64,000 nucleotides of DNA from Paenibacillus sp. DCT19 (GCF_003268635.1 NZ_CP029639.1:680001-744000); one strand, 5' to 3'. Counted from the stretch's first letter, positions 46,876 to 57,111 are shown. The notes: generated by a model from the sequence alone, not told the origin. Numbers and translations are program-made.

Positions 46876-48568
46876 GTGGTTGCGTTGAAAGACATTCTTT
46901 TACAAATGCTGCTGGCAGGTGCAGCAGTATTCTTAATTCCCTTATTTCATCTTGGGCTCATCAAGCAAACGATGACCAAGCTTGAACGTACCGGAATGAT
47001 GCAGCTCGGTCTTGCGATAACCAGTGCATTAAGCATGATACTTTGTTTGCTATTTGCCCTACATGCCAATATTGTGAATATTCCAATCTCCTTAAGTATT
47101 GTACCTCTTACACTTGCCATATTATACTGCAAACCCGCAATTGGCTTGACGTTATCCATTCTCCATTTATTAACCTATTGCCTCTTTGCGTATCCCTATA
47201 GTCTGTACGGATTTCTAGTTCAAACAGGTATTCTTCTCTATCCTATTGTATGGCTGTCAGCAAGACGATTCAAGCATTATACACGTACTCGCAAAATGAC
47301 GATGGTCATCTCCATAACTGCAACAGGGCTGGTTGTGGCTAGCTTACTGTGCATTCCACTGATGGGCAGCGATCCCTCGTTAACTCTTTTTCCATCAATT
47401 ATGATTACACTAGGTTATACGTTAGGCGCCATTATGATAGCAGGTTGTAGCGTCCTTTGGATTGAGCATATGAAACATTACCGTGGTCTTGAACATCACC
47501 TATCGGAAGTCCATCATCAGTACATATTGGAAACGGAACAACTTCATCAGATACTTAACGCTGTGCCTTTATCCATTGCTACTGTAGATAAACAAGGAAA
47601 TGTGAAATTCGTCAATGATACGATGGAACAGACCGCGAAGGAACAGCTTCCATGTACAACCACGCCAGATCTGATCGGGCACCCAGCCAGTCAATTTGTA
47701 GAACAGGCTCAGGCGGACAAAATGGAGAGAAGCATTCACAAGGCACTTGTTCATGGTGAAGTCGATGGATTAACAGTACGTTACGGTTCCCATGTATTTC
47801 AATCAAGAACGGTACCTATCTACGCATTCTCGACCGACCAGTCTAGAGAGGTCACTGGAGCGATGCTGATTATTCAGGATATTACTGAATTGGAGATGCT
47901 GCGAAGTGAGTTGGATAATGTAGATCGTTTGAGTTTAGTGGGACAGATGGCGGCGAGCATTACGCACGAAGTAAGGAATCCGATGGCGGTTGTACGTGGT
48001 TTTCTTCAATTAATGCAGGAGAAGAGTCCTGATACGCTTGATCATTATTATCGCATTGTGCTGGAGGAGCTTGATCGGGCGAACAGTATCATTAATGACT
48101 TTCTGTCGCTTGCTCAAGATCGAATTGCTGAGAAAGAGGAATATCAGCTACATGACATCATTCATGAACTCAGTCCATTATTGTGGGCAGATGCGAACCT
48201 GAGAGGTCAGAGCATCGAGCTTATGTTAGCGCATAATGTACCGAAGTTACATTTGAATTCCAAAGAGATCAAGCAGGTTGTGCTTAATCTGGCTCGCAAT
48301 GGGATGGAAGCCATGTGTGAGAAGGGGTATTAACCCTGGAGACACGGGTTGTGAATGATAAAGTAGAACTCTGTGTACGAGATACGGGCTTAGGTATCCC
48401 ACAAGGAGCCCAGGAGAAGCTATTCGAACCGTTCTACACGACCAAAGCGAAAGGCACGGGTTAGGGTTATCCATGTGTCTGAGTATCGTTGAACGGCATA
48501 ATGGAACGATTACTGTTGAATCGGAAGAAGGCAAAGGAACGACCTTTAAAGTCGCATTTGAGCGATAA
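46876..48568 (+). pseudogene. Membrane sensor histidine kinase (sporulation-kinase type), frameshifted twice
   Basis: Repaired, about 564 residues. Five or six N-terminal transmembrane helices (residues 1-190) precede a PAS domain (about 220-330: LNAVPLSIATVDKQGNVKFV). The phosphoacceptor motif is ASITHEVRNPMAVVRG, followed by the N box ARNGMEAM, the G1 box VRDTGLGIP and the G2 box KGTGLGLSM. Breaks are at G run 48324-48327 and TT 48461-48462, each cured by one added base. GTG 46876 is chosen for spacing from GGAGGGAG. The architecture resembles KinB/KinD-type kinases that feed Spo0A. No response regulator is adjacent, as expected for such orphan kinases. Confidence 0.85.
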
Positions 48569-48787
48569 GAGTTCAGCATATTTTGGCAAGAGAAAAGACA
48601 TACTACAGATGGAGTAAGCCTTCCCGCAGGTCGTGTCTGAACCTTGCTTTCATTGCATAGCGATGTATAATAGGAATAGCACATCATGGAAACCGTTTTT
48701 GTATTGACGGAGAACATGTGAATGTGATTCTATGGTCTTTAACTTTCTCGACAATAATAGAATAACCATTTTTAAGGAGTGAAACGA

Positions 48788-49222
48788 ATGTCTATGTCAT
48801 TTGATCAATACATGAAAGATATGGTTCAACCGATGCGGGATGAACTGACTCGCTTGGGTATTCAAGAACTGCGTACACCTGAGGAAGTCGAAGTAAGTCT
48901 GCCAGATGCCAAAGGTACAGCACTGGTTGTAATCAACTCGGTATGTGGATGTGCTGCTGGTCAGTGCCGTCCAGGAGTTGCTCAAGCATTGCAAAATGAT
49001 CTTACACCAGATCACTTGTATACCGTATTTGCTGGACAAGATAAAGAAGCTACAGCTAAAGCTCGTGAGTATTTCGCACCTTATCCACCGTCTTCCCCTT
49101 CCATCGCACTGATGAAAGACGGAGAACTCGTTCACTTCATCGAGCGTCACCAAGTGGAAGATCGTTCCGCGGAGGAAATTGCTGCTGAGCTTACCAGCGT
49201 GTTTGATCGTTACTGCCGTTAA
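48788..49222 (+). CDS. Bacilliredoxin (BrxA/BrxB family)
   Basis: A 144-residue thioredoxin-fold protein of the DUF1094/bacilliredoxin family. The CXC active site is SVCGCAAGQCRPGVAQAL, and the C-terminal half has FAPYPPSSPSIALMKDGELV. It removes bacillithiol from oxidised protein thiols. AAGGAG followed by nine bases sets ATG 48788. The gene appears single and ends at a terminator. Bacillithiol use is consistent with a Bacillales host. Confidence 0.95.
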   Translation: MSMSFDQYMKDMVQPMRDELTRLGIQELRTPEEVEVSLPDAKGTALVVINSVCGCAAGQCRPGVAQALQNDLTPDHLYTVFAGQDKEATAKAREYFAPYPPSSPSIALMKDGELVHFIERHQVEDRSAEEIAAELTSVFDRYCR

Positions 49223-49231
49223 TCAGCTCAT

Positions 49232-49274
49232 AAAGCGCCCCGCCCTTCGGATGACCGATGCCGGGGCGTTTCAT
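49232..49274. terminator. Rho-independent terminator
   Basis: AAGCGCCCCG / CGGGGCGTTT with a 19-base loop, after the bacilliredoxin gene. Confidence 0.8.
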
Positions 49275-49359
49275 TTTGAGTAGATAAGGTTATTGAACCA
49301 TTCGAACCTTTCAAGTGGAACATCAAATTTCATTCTTTAGAAACGGGGTGTGATGAACG

Positions 49360-50169
49360 ATGAGTTTGCAACAACAGATCATCGCTGAATTGAAGGTTAA
49401 ACCAAGTATTAATGTGGAAGAGGAAGTACGCACACGTGTGGATTTTCTCAAAAAGTATGTAAAAAATTCCGGCACCAAAGGATTGCTAATTGCAATTAGT
49501 GGCGGTATCGATAGTGCTGTAGCGGCAGCGCTTTGCAAAAAAGCAACGGACGAGCTGACTGCGGAGAATAATCAAGAGTACAAAACGCTCGGCGTATTCC
49601 AGCCTTATGGTGAACAACAGGATATCGATCACAGCTACGCGGTAGCTAAAGCATTTGACCTGAAACATGTGGTGGAAACGAACATCGAGGATGCGGTTAA
49701 CGAGATCGCACTTGAGGTAGAGCAAGGCTTCAAATCCATGGGTAGCCCGCGTCATATGACGCATCAAGGCAAAGGCAACGTAAAAGCAAGAACACGTATG
49801 GTTATGCAATATGCGCTTGCTTTTGAAGAGAGCTTACTTGTAGTCGGTACAGATCATGCTTCGGAAGCAATCACAGGCTTCTACACTAAATGGGGCGATG
49901 GCGCGGTGGATATTACACCACTTAGCACGCTGAACAAACGCCAAGTTCGTCAGCTCGCTGCGCATCTAGGTGTTCCGCAAGAGATTCTGGACAAGGCACC
50001 ATCCGCAGGATTGTGGGAAGGGCAGACCGATGAGACGGAGCTGGGCATCTCGTATGAAGCAAACAGTGATTACCTGGAAGGCAAGCAGATTGATCCTGCT
50101 GCACAGGATAAGCTTGAGGCGTTCTATACACGCACACATCACAAACGTAATGCCATCCCTGGCATCTAA
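49360..50169 (+). CDS. nadE: NH3-dependent NAD+ synthetase
   Basis: A 269-residue NadE with the PP-loop ATP-binding motif ISGGIDSAVAAALC (about residues 46-59). Other family segments are RTRMVMQYALAFEES, VVGTDHASEAITGFYTKWGD (deamido-NAD site) and GLWEGQTDETELGISY. It catalyses the final ATP-dependent amidation of deamido-NAD in the cytoplasm. No glutaminase domain is present, so ammonia is the donor, as in Bacillus. GGGGTG is nine bases before the ATG. Confidence 0.96.
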   Translation: MSLQQQIIAELKVKPSINVEEEVRTRVDFLKKYVKNSGTKGLLIAISGGIDSAVAAALCKKATDELTAENNQEYKTLGVFQPYGEQQDIDHSYAVAKAFDLKHVVETNIEDAVNEIALEVEQGFKSMGSPRHMTHQGKGNVKARTRMVMQYALAFEESLLVVGTDHASEAITGFYTKWGDGAVDITPLSTLNKRQVRQLAAHLGVPQEILDKAPSAGLWEGQTDETELGISYEANSDYLEGKQIDPAAQDKLEAFYTRTHHKRNAIPGI

Positions 50170-50439
50170 TAGAAGTGTGAGTTCATCAAGATTAAGTTCC
50201 AGTAACGCTAGTAGATGTATTACTTAATGGAGTTAATCATTGAGCTTGTATATCTAAGACGTGTGTTATAAACCGTGTTTTATAACTCCGAAAGGAGTAG
50301 ATTTTACCGAATTTAGGTTCCGTGCAGGGAGTTTTTTGCAGGTGTACTGATGAGGTACGTCTGGAGAAAACGATGCACAAGGGAAACCAAGCGATGAAAG
50401 ATGTCCTCAAGTGAGATTTAAGATACGTTCTAATTAACG
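50170..50439. other. Intergenic region after nadE
   Basis: No supported gene. It holds a tetraloop hairpin ACTCC-GAAA-GGAGT (about 50287-50300). An open stretch of about 37 codons ends near 50413 and reads CTDEVRLEKTMHKGNQAMKD, protein-like but without start or ribosome site, perhaps a gene relic. Confidence 0.35.
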
Positions 50440-50482
50440 AAGACTCTGTCTCCACCATCTGCGTGGTTACAGAGTCTTTTTG
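50440..50482. terminator. Hairpin terminator
   Basis: AGACTCTGT / ACAGAGTCT with an inner CCAC/GTGG stem and T run, between nadE and the convergent hydrolase gene. Confidence 0.75.
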
Positions 50483-50528
50483 TGGCGTTCCCTAGTTTAT
50501 TAAGATATCCAACTATCATGAAATTCGA

Positions 50529-51350
50529 TTACTTCGAATGATTCCATTCATCGATCTGCCGGAGGGTTTCGGATATCGCTTGTTCAAGCTGTGGGGTTGT
50601 TTCTTGGAATGGATGTACGGTGTTGAAGGTATGCGTTCCTCCTGGAATCTGATGCCACGGAATATCCGGACGGGCTTGTACTAATGTGGATGAGCCGTCA
50701 CGAAGGCGTGCGCTGTCCTCTGTCCCTTGAATGAGGACGACGGGAAGTGTGGATTGCGTCAGACGTTCAATGATGGCATACCTTGCCTTATGCTGATCGA
50801 GGTCGTTCAGAATCAATACGTCCAGAGGCATCTGCTGTCCGGTTCTTCCGTTCGTAACGTAGCTACGGCCGTGAGTACGCATTTCTTCTTTTTGCTCGGC
50901 AGTGAATAAGTCTAGGTTGGTAACGCCGTTCCATGAGCATACACCTGCGATCTGTTCAGGGTGATCCAGCGCGTACACAAGACTTACACCAGCACCGCGG
51001 CTATGCCCAACGAGATATACGGGCAGATTGCCAAGCTCAGGCTGCCTGGAGACATATTCAAGCACGGTAGCAAGATCACTGAGTTCCTGGCTGTAGGTGT
51101 TTATGGCGAACTTCTCAAGCTCGGTAAATTGCTGCAAATCTTCCCCTACACCATTATGAGAGAAATTAAAGGTCAGCACATGATAGTTTTCACTTAATTG
51201 GGAAGCGGCATAAGGGAACATGCCCCAGTCTTTGAAGCCTTTATATCCATGAACCACGATGATGACACCTTGAGCCGATTGACGGGCAAGAAACGTAGTA
51301 CCGCGAATAACGGAATTGTCGCCTGTGGGTAGTTCAAACACTGTAGACAT
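50529..51350 (-). CDS. Alpha/beta hydrolase family protein
   Basis: A 273-residue serine hydrolase. The oxyanion-hole region is VIIVVHGYKGFKDWGMFPYA, the nucleophile elbow is GHSRGAGVSLVYAL (Ser in HSR) and the probable catalytic His is in PGGTHTF near residue 245. AGGAGG precedes ATG 51350. It has no signal peptide and is probably a cytoplasmic esterase or peptidase-like enzyme; substrate unknown. Monocistronic. Confidence 0.9.
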   Translation of the reverse strand: MSTVFELPTGDNSVIRGTTFLARQSAQGVIIVVHGYKGFKDWGMFPYAASQLSENYHVLTFNFSHNGVGEDLQQFTELEKFAINTYSQELSDLATVLEYVSRQPELGNLPVYLVGHSRGAGVSLVYALDHPEQIAGVCSWNGVTNLDLFTAEQKEEMRTHGRSYVTNGRTGQQMPLDVLILNDLDQHKARYAIIERLTQSTLPVVLIQGTEDSARLRDGSSTLVQARPDIPWHQIPGGTHTFNTVHPFQETTPQLEQAISETLRQIDEWNHSK

Positions 51351-51693
51351 GTAGCATTCCTCCTACGTATATTTAGTGGCTAATACTGCACTGAGTCATT
51401 CAATCGCCTAGCGATGTGGAATCGAATGGAACGCAAACGCATTTGTTCTACCAATGCTCGTTGGTAATTATTTTAACATACGGGAGATGAACGGATATAC
51501 TCGCATCTAGGTTCTCCTCCTGCTACAATAGAATACGTGTTCGGATAGATCTTAACCTTATAGAAGTAATCTCCCCGGATGGAGAGAGATAGGTTAGGAT
51601 AGCTGTTTATCGAATGAGTTTAAAATAGCGAAGTGAATATTTTAATATTTGGGCAACCTTTCATTGTATAAAAGATTAAGCGGGTGAATCTTG

Positions 51694-52089
51694 ATGATCG
51701 TTGGAATCGGAAATGATGTGCTGGAAATTGCACGCATGCATAAGCTAATGTCTGGGCGACATGCCGAGTCATTTATGAATAGAATTCTGACCCCGGCGGA
51801 ACGGGAAATTGCGAATCAGCGGGGAAAACGGTTGATTGAATTTGTATCAGGACGTTTCGCGGCCAAAGAGGCGATATCCAAAGCATTTGGCTGTGGTATT
51901 GGCGGTACGATGAGCTTTACCGATATTGAAGTGCTGCCTGATAGCAAAGGAAAGCCGGTAGCAACCTTATCTGCTCAGGCTTGGGAGCGTCTTGATCTGC
52001 CAGCCGAGGATCGATATATGATTCATCTGAGCATCACGCATCAGACAGAGCTTGCGGCGGCATTTGCCGTGGTTGAGCGTATGGATTAA
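51694..52089 (+). CDS. acpS: Holo-[acyl-carrier-protein] synthase
   Basis: A 131-residue AcpS-type phosphopantetheinyl transferase. The Mg-binding Asp8 is in MIVGIGNDVLEIARM and the second metal ligand Glu is in RFAAKEAISKAFGCGI. The C-terminal HLSITHQTELAAAFAVVE completes the fold. It transfers phosphopantetheine from CoA to ACP for fatty-acid synthesis. ATG 51694 is preferred to TTG 51691 on family N-terminus and spacing from GGGTGA. The next gene, mutY, follows after 49 bases. Confidence 0.95.
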   Translation: MIVGIGNDVLEIARMHKLMSGRHAESFMNRILTPAEREIANQRGKRLIEFVSGRFAAKEAISKAFGCGIGGTMSFTDIEVLPDSKGKPVATLSAQAWERLDLPAEDRYMIHLSITHQTELAAAFAVVERMD

Positions 52090-52138
52090 GAGAAGTAGTG
52101 TGAGAAGAGTAGTAAGGGAATTAGGAGAGGACGGGAAC

Positions 52139-53484
52139 ATGGGGTTAATTGAACAAAAGCAACATTTCAGTGTAAATCTGCTGGACTGGTATATGATCAA
52201 TAGACGGGATTTACCGTGGCGTCGCCACAACAATCCTTATTTTACGTGGGTATCAGAGATTATGCTTCAACAGACACGGGTTGACACCGTGATTCCGTAC
52301 TTCAACCGGTTTATTGGCAATTTTCCGACGGTACAAGCCTTGGCTGAAGCCCCGGAAGAAGAGGTGCTGAAGAACTGGGAAGGTCTCGGCTATTATTCGC
52401 GTGCACGTAACCTACAGGCGGCGGCAAGACAAGTGATGGAGCTGCACGGGGAGAGATTCCCCAAGATAAACAGGCTGTGTTTGCGTTAAAAGGGGTTGGC
52501 CCCTACACGGCAGGAGCCATTCTTAGCATTGCCTTTAACCAACCGCAGCCTGCGGTGGATGGCAATGTTATGCGGGTACTGTCCCGATACTTCCTCATTG
52601 ATGAGGACATTATGAAGGGTAGCACCCGTGTTCTTATGGAAGAGCTCGCAGGAGAGCTCATTCCAGAAGGGCGAGCGCGTGATTTCAATCAGGCGCTGAT
52701 GGAGCTTGGCGCGCTGGTGTGTACACCCAAAGCGCCGCATTGCCTAACATGCCCAGTCATGGAGCAATGTTCAGGCCGCATTGCCGGCAGGGAGCTTACG
52801 CTGCCGGTCAAAACCAAGGCGAAGCCGCCGCGCCCTGAGCAGCGGCTGGTCGCCATTGTGGAAGGCCGCGGCGCACATCGCGGCCGGGTGCTCGTGCGTC
52901 AGCGCCCTGAGAGCGGCCTATTGGCCCGCATGTGGGAGCTGCCGCACGTGCTAGCGGAGCCGCCTGCCAGAGCTGGCAAGAAGGCGGCGCCGCTGGCGGA
53001 TGAGCCGGCGATGGCATTGCTCGTCGGCAGTTTGTGGGCGGAGGGCTTCGCTGCCCGCCCGGAAGGGCTGGCTACTCATGCGGAGCATGTGTTCAGCCAT
53101 ATTGTTTGGCAACTGCAGGTGTACAAGTGCACCGAGCAGAGCCAGAGCAGTGAGCTTCCGCTGATTGCGGCGGAAGCGAGAGCCGCCTACGATGCACAGG
53201 CGGCAACCACTACGGATGCAGCTGCCACAGCAGCTTCTGATGGACAATCGGCTTCCACATTTACATCCACGTCCTCAACAACATCAGATCAGGCAGAACG
53301 AAGAATGCTACCAGATGATGTAGAGGCTCTAGGCGATGCTTCTCAGACCTATATTGGTAAAGGCGATCAGCTTACGTATCGCTGGATTGGTCCAGAAGAT
53401 ATGGATAAGATGGCATTCCCGAATATCTTCTTGAAGCTAATTAGCAGTTATTTTGCCGGAGTCTATGACGATATCCATGAGTGA
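52139..53484 (+). pseudogene. mutY: A/G-specific adenine glycosylase MutY, frameshifted
   Basis: Repaired, about 448 residues. The catalytic region is LPWRRHNNPYFTWVSEIMLQ, the helix-hairpin-helix is LKGVGPYTAGAILSIA, and the 4Fe-4S ligands are VCTPKAPHCLTCPVMEQC (C-x6-C-x2-C-x5-C). A C-terminal NUDIX-like 8-oxoG recognition domain follows, with a disordered Ala/Thr/Ser-rich insert (AATTTDAAATAASDG) before its last strand. The break is at the C run 52459-52462. One extra C gives FPQDKQAVFALKG. GGAGAGGA precedes ATG 52139. The 52790-53080 part is strikingly GC-rich. It excises adenine opposite 8-oxoguanine. Confidence 0.88.
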
Positions 53485-54285
53485 TAAGGCTAAGTCCTCC
53501 TTTTGACGTAATAGAAAAGTGCAAAGCGCATCCAAACTAATGCCAACACATGGAAACATTCATGCACCGAAGTGAGAGTTTTATTTTTCATAAATGGATT
53601 AGTAGAAGAGGCGGCACAGGTACGCAGCGGAAAAAAGGAAAAACAATGTCTTACTCAATATATTTAAGAGTTACTGTCTGTTGGGGATGAGTTCAGTCGA
53701 GTAGAATTGATACCTGAGTACTACTGAGTGTACTGCGGGAAGTACTTCCGAGAGTGCCTCCGAGAGTGCTAACAAAAAGTACTATCAGGAGTGCTACCAG
53801 AAGTCCTACGAGAAGCAATATCAATAGTGGCTTACGAATCTGGGAGAGCTTATGATGGCGATAAACCTAAAATATAAATTCTAACGAATCTGAATGACGT
53901 TATCTTAGTCGAAAACGGACAAAAAGGGCATGGCCAAGTCCATATTTGGATAATAGCGTGTCTCGGGTTTCTTAGGTTTCCAAAGGTAAGAAATATAGAC
54001 AGATAGCGTGCCCTCAGTTCGTTAGATTGAACGCTGTTAGATAGAACACTAGAGAATAATCTGTGACCCACGTGCAGTTTGACGCAGGGGACAGAGCTAT
54101 CGGGAATCCTTCGTAGAGGATTAATAAACGGTTTTCGCACCTTAGTTAATCACATGAAAGCTATTATATAGAACTTAAGCCAGCGAAGTTGTTAACCTTC
54201 GGCATGTTGACGAGCATCATCATCCGGTTCGATGATCTCGCTACCGCCAGAGATGAGCAACATACCTGTGCTTTTCCTAATCATG
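53485..54285. other. Long intergenic region with degenerate 12-bp repeats
   Basis: No supported gene in 800 bp. At 53729-53828 a run of degenerate 12-mers like AGTGCTACCAGA recurs about seven times. One frame reads YYQECYQKSYEKQYQ to a stop without any start, perhaps a decayed Lys/Tyr-rich C-terminus. The part 54190-54285 carries ATCATC/GATGAT complementary words of unknown meaning. Confidence 0.4.
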
Positions 54286-54312
54286 ACTACCCGTCCAACG
54301 GGTGGTTTTTTG
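54286..54312 (+). terminator. Rho-independent terminator-like hairpin
   Basis: ACTACCCG / CGGGTGGT with loop TCCAA and a six-base T run. No gene precedes it closely, so it may end an unannotated small RNA from the 54190-54312 stretch or be a relic. Confidence 0.6.
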
Positions 54313-54355
54313 TTTTCTGCGTTTCAACCACTCAACTGGCCAAAGTCCTAACAAA

Positions 54356-54400
54356 AAAAGAGCCTGACTCGGTTATCAGACCAAGTCGGGCTCTTCTTTT
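54356..54400. terminator. Terminator of sodA
   Basis: AAGAGCC-T-GACT-C-GGT pairs with ACC-A-AGTC-G-GGCTCTT, with a seven-base A run at the left, i.e. a T run on the - strand. It lies 60 bases beyond the sodA stop. Confidence 0.8.
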
Positions 54401-54463
54401 ATCGGATGAAACATCTTTTAGATGAAGCATCTGTTTAGATGAGACATATTTAGTGAAACAAAC

Positions 54464-55075
54464 TTATTTCGCAGCAGCGTAGCGTTTGTTTACTTCATCC
54501 CAGTTGATTACATTCCAGAAAGCTCCAATGTAGTCAGGGCGTTTGTTTTGATATTTCAGGTAGTAAGCGTGCTCCCATACGTCCAGACCCAATACTGGCG
54601 TCAGACCTTCGAAGAGTGGGCTGTCTTGGTTAGGCGTGCTAGTGATGGACAATTTGCCATCTTTGCCTACAACGAGCCATGCCCAACCGGAACCGAAACG
54701 AGTTGTAGCTGCTTTAGCAAAATCTTCTTTGAATTTGTCAAAGCCACCCAGTTCGCTGTCGATTGCAGCTGCGATGTCACCAGTTGGAGCGCCGCCGCCG
54801 TTAGGTCCGATGATTTCCCAGAACAAGCTATGGTTAGCATGTCCGCCACCATTGTTGCGAACCGCTGTGCGGATGCTCTCAGGTACGCTATCCAGGTTAG
54901 CAATCAGATCTTCCAAGCTTTTTTCTTGCAGTTCAGGAGCGCTTTCCAGAGCTGCGTTCAAGTTAGTTACGTAAGTATTGTGATGGCGATCGTGGTGGAT
55001 TTCCATCGTTTGTGCATCGATATGTGGTTCCAGTGCGTCATTAGCGTAAGGAAGTGCCGGTAGTTGAAAAGCCAT
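54464..55075 (-). CDS. sodA: Superoxide dismutase (Mn/Fe type)
   Basis: A 203-residue SodA. Metal ligands are His27, His82 (in [10 protein letters not shown]), Asp165 and His169 (DVWEHAYYL). The sequence starts [26 protein letters not shown] is seven bases upstream of ATG 55075. The [10 protein letters not shown] segment and overall pattern favour manganese use, though metal choice cannot be certain. Cytoplasmic defence against superoxide. Monocistronic. Confidence 0.96.
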   Translation of the reverse strand: MAFQLPALPYANDALEPHIDAQTMEIHHDRHHNTYVTNLNAALESAPELQEKSLEDLIANLDSVPESIRTAVRNNGGGHANHSLFWEIIGPNGGGAPTGDIAAAIDSELGGFDKFKEDFAKAATTRFGSGWAWLVVGKDGKLSITSTPNQDSPLFEGLTPVLGLDVWEHAYYLKYQNKRPDYIGAFWNVINWDEVNKRYAAAK

Positions 55076-55602
55076 AGTGAAAAACCTCCTGATATTTTAT
55101 GATTTTTGGTAATTCAGCATTTTGCATCGTTCGCTTTGAATCCTTCGAGTACATGACATAGATAAGAAAAGCACCCATCCATATCTTGGAGAAGAAGCTC
55201 GTCCGAACAAACGCAAATTGCTCAGGTACATATGTATTAATACCCTTGCCACTAATATTAAACCGCATTCGAGCTAATTAAGCAACATTTTTGTTTATTA
55301 AGTCCCCGAGGCGTTGATCTATTAATGGGTCAGAGATAACAAACATATTTTACCCTTTTTGAATATATTTATGTGAATACTCCTTTAAATTAAAAGAGAT
55401 TTGTTCATATTTTGCTGAAAACGGTTACAATTAAGCGCTTTCAAAAGAAAATGCGTGTTTTATGGCGTAAAGTATGGTTTAATTGACGGAGAAGAGGTAT
55501 TTTCTCGTTTTTTGTCATTATACGAACTTTGGGTTTTTGGTAAAAAGGGTAACCTTTTTTTGTTAAAACCCCATCAAGCTAACGAAAAGGGAGATTTAAG
55601 AC
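55076..55602. other. Divergent intergenic region between sodA and GNAT gene
   Basis: AT-rich, no gene. It contains the sodA promoter area and two adjacent catabolite-response-element-like sites listed separately. Confidence 0.5.
55416..55443. promoter_or_regulatory. Two adjacent cre (CcpA) boxes
   Basis: TGAAAACGGTTACA (55416-55429) matches the cre consensus TGWAANCGNTNWCA at every position. Directly next to it, TGAAAGCGCTTAAT on the - strand (55430-55443) matches except for its last two bases. They lie 160 bp before the GNAT gene and 341 bp before sodA. CcpA control of either is inference. Confidence 0.6.
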
Positions 55603-56028
55603 ATGCACGTTCGTTCCTTTCAGTTGAGTGATGCAAGCCAAATGACGGAGCTTCTCCAGGTTGCGCTATCGGAAGAGTGTTATGAGAACACGATGGGCCC
55701 GTTTGCCCGTCAATTGTCATGGGATTCTGACTTGATCATGGTTGCAGAAGAAGAGGGAGACCTCGTTGGAGCCTTGATTGGTACGATTGATCAAAACCAG
55801 GGATGCATTTACCGTATTGCGGTTCATCCAGACTATCGTCGCCGCGGAGTCGGCAAAAAACTTGTCGAGACCATGGAACAACGGTTCCAGCAGCGTAAAG
55901 TCAGCCAAATATGGGTTGCGGGAGATGAGCACAACAAAGTAGCCATGCCGCTATATGAAGCGATGGGTTACGGTGCGAATCAGATTATGAGCGCTTTCCA
56001 GAAACTCAGTATTTTGTCCAAAGCGTAA
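55603..56028 (+). CDS. GNAT family N-acetyltransferase
   Basis: A 141-residue minimal GNAT domain. The acetyl-CoA-binding motif A is IYRIAVHPDYRRRGVGKKLV, and motif B includes AMPLYEAMGYGANQ. GGGAG lies about ten bases before ATG 55603. Acceptor unknown. Two cre-like boxes upstream suggest carbon-source control. It is followed by a minimal palindromic repeat. Confidence 0.9.
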   Translation: MHVRSFQLSDASQMTELLQVALSEECYENTMGPFARQLSWDSDLIMVAEEEGDLVGALIGTIDQNQGCIYRIAVHPDYRRRGVGKKLVETMEQRFQQRKVSQIWVAGDEHNKVAMPLYEAMGYGANQIMSAFQKLSILSKA

Positions 56029-56051
56029 CGGAAGTTGGCGTCAAAGTGCGT

Positions 56052-56106
56052 GTTCAAAAAGACCAGTAGTAGGTGTGCTTTGTAATCAAACGTGGACTTT
56101 TTGAAC
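56052..56106. repeat. Minimal member of the GTTCAAAAAG palindrome family
   Basis: A 55-bp stretch bounded by GTTCAAAAAG and CTTTTTGAAC, the same ends as the 166-bp units at 25359, but with a short interior containing TTTGTAATCAAACG. It could act as a terminator-like hairpin after the GNAT gene. Confidence 0.65.
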
Positions 56107-56335
56107 AACCTCTTAAACTAAAGAAAAATAGAAGATTCTCATTTCATATTAGGCATATCCAATCAGCGTAACTACGCATGAGGGATATGCCTTTCTATTT
56201 GTATGATGTTTAACCGCTCGATATTCCTCACATTTAAGCTCATCTGGCATTGGTGGGCATAACCAATTGTTTCACTCCTCCAAATGAAGTAGACTTAAAG
56301 AGAATATGATTATTCTTAATAAACGAGGTGTCCTT

Positions 56336-56941
56336 TTGAATTCCAACAACCCTTCCACGAAGCAGGTGTCTTCCGAAGAGCGAACTGAGCTGGCAACAGC
56401 GAATCATCCTGGTACTTCTTGGGCAGCAGAGCTATGGGACTGGGCCAAAACAATTATTATCGCTTTTGTCGTTATGATGTTGTTGAATTTATTTGTATTT
56501 AACCTATCGATGGTTAAAGGGCAGTCCATGCAGCCTACGTTGGTCGAGCGTGACCGTTTGTTTGTGAATAAGATTGGTTATGATTTTGGTTCACCATCTC
56601 GCTTTGATGTAATCGTCCTTCGTGACCCAAGTGAGGGTCAGGAGAAGAAAGACTTTCTCGTGAAACGGATTGTAGGGCTTCCCGGGGATACGGTTGAAGT
56701 GCGTGAACACCACCTGTATGTGAATGGTGAGCGGCAGACGGAGACGTATACGGATATTGAGGTACAAGATCCCGATTTTGGCCCGATTACGCTGGAGCCG
56801 GATCATTATTTTGTCATGGGGGATAACCGTCATGAGGGTAAAAGTAAGGATAGCCGTGTATTCGGAAGCATCACTTCTGGCGAGATTGTAGGTAAGGCTG
56901 AATTCATCTTCTGGCCATTTTCCGAAATGAAGAAGCTGTAA
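56336..56941 (+). CDS. lepB: Type I signal peptidase
   Basis: A 201-residue type I signal peptidase with one N-terminal membrane anchor (TIIIAFVVMMLLNLFVFNLS). The catalytic Ser is in MVKGQSMQPTL, the catalytic Lys in FLVKRIVGLPGDTVEV, and box D/E is HYFVMGDNRHEGKSKDSRVF. TTG 56336 is chosen because GAGGTG is suitably spaced; ATG 56306 would add ten residues without a ribosome site. It cleaves exported preproteins on the outer face of the membrane. In Bacillales several paralogues exist (SipS/T type), so the symbol is generic. Confidence 0.93.
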   Translation: MNSNNPSTKQVSSEERTELATANHPGTSWAAELWDWAKTIIIAFVVMMLLNLFVFNLSMVKGQSMQPTLVERDRLFVNKIGYDFGSPSRFDVIVLRDPSEGQEKKDFLVKRIVGLPGDTVEVREHHLYVNGERQTETYTDIEVQDPDFGPITLEPDHYFVMGDNRHEGKSKDSRVFGSITSGEIVGKAEFIFWPFSEMKKL

Positions 56942-57111
56942 AATATCGTTGTAACAACAACTTCACTCGACGTTTTGCGTTTAACTATAATAAAGCTCGG
57001 GGCGAGTATGCCTGAGTTGCATATGCATATAGACGCCTGTCCTCCTTGAATGAGGCGGGCGTTCAATCGTTAAGGGAATAAGAGCAGGGAACAGAAAAGA
57101 GGGAAAGAATC

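Noticed and set aside
50349..50376. Hammerhead ribozyme-like words CTGATGAG and GAAA.
   Set aside because: The segment between them cannot form the required stem and no stem III partner is seen.
53850..54140. A 96-codon - strand frame.
   Set aside because: No ribosome site, no recognisable pattern, and composition matches surrounding non-coding DNA.
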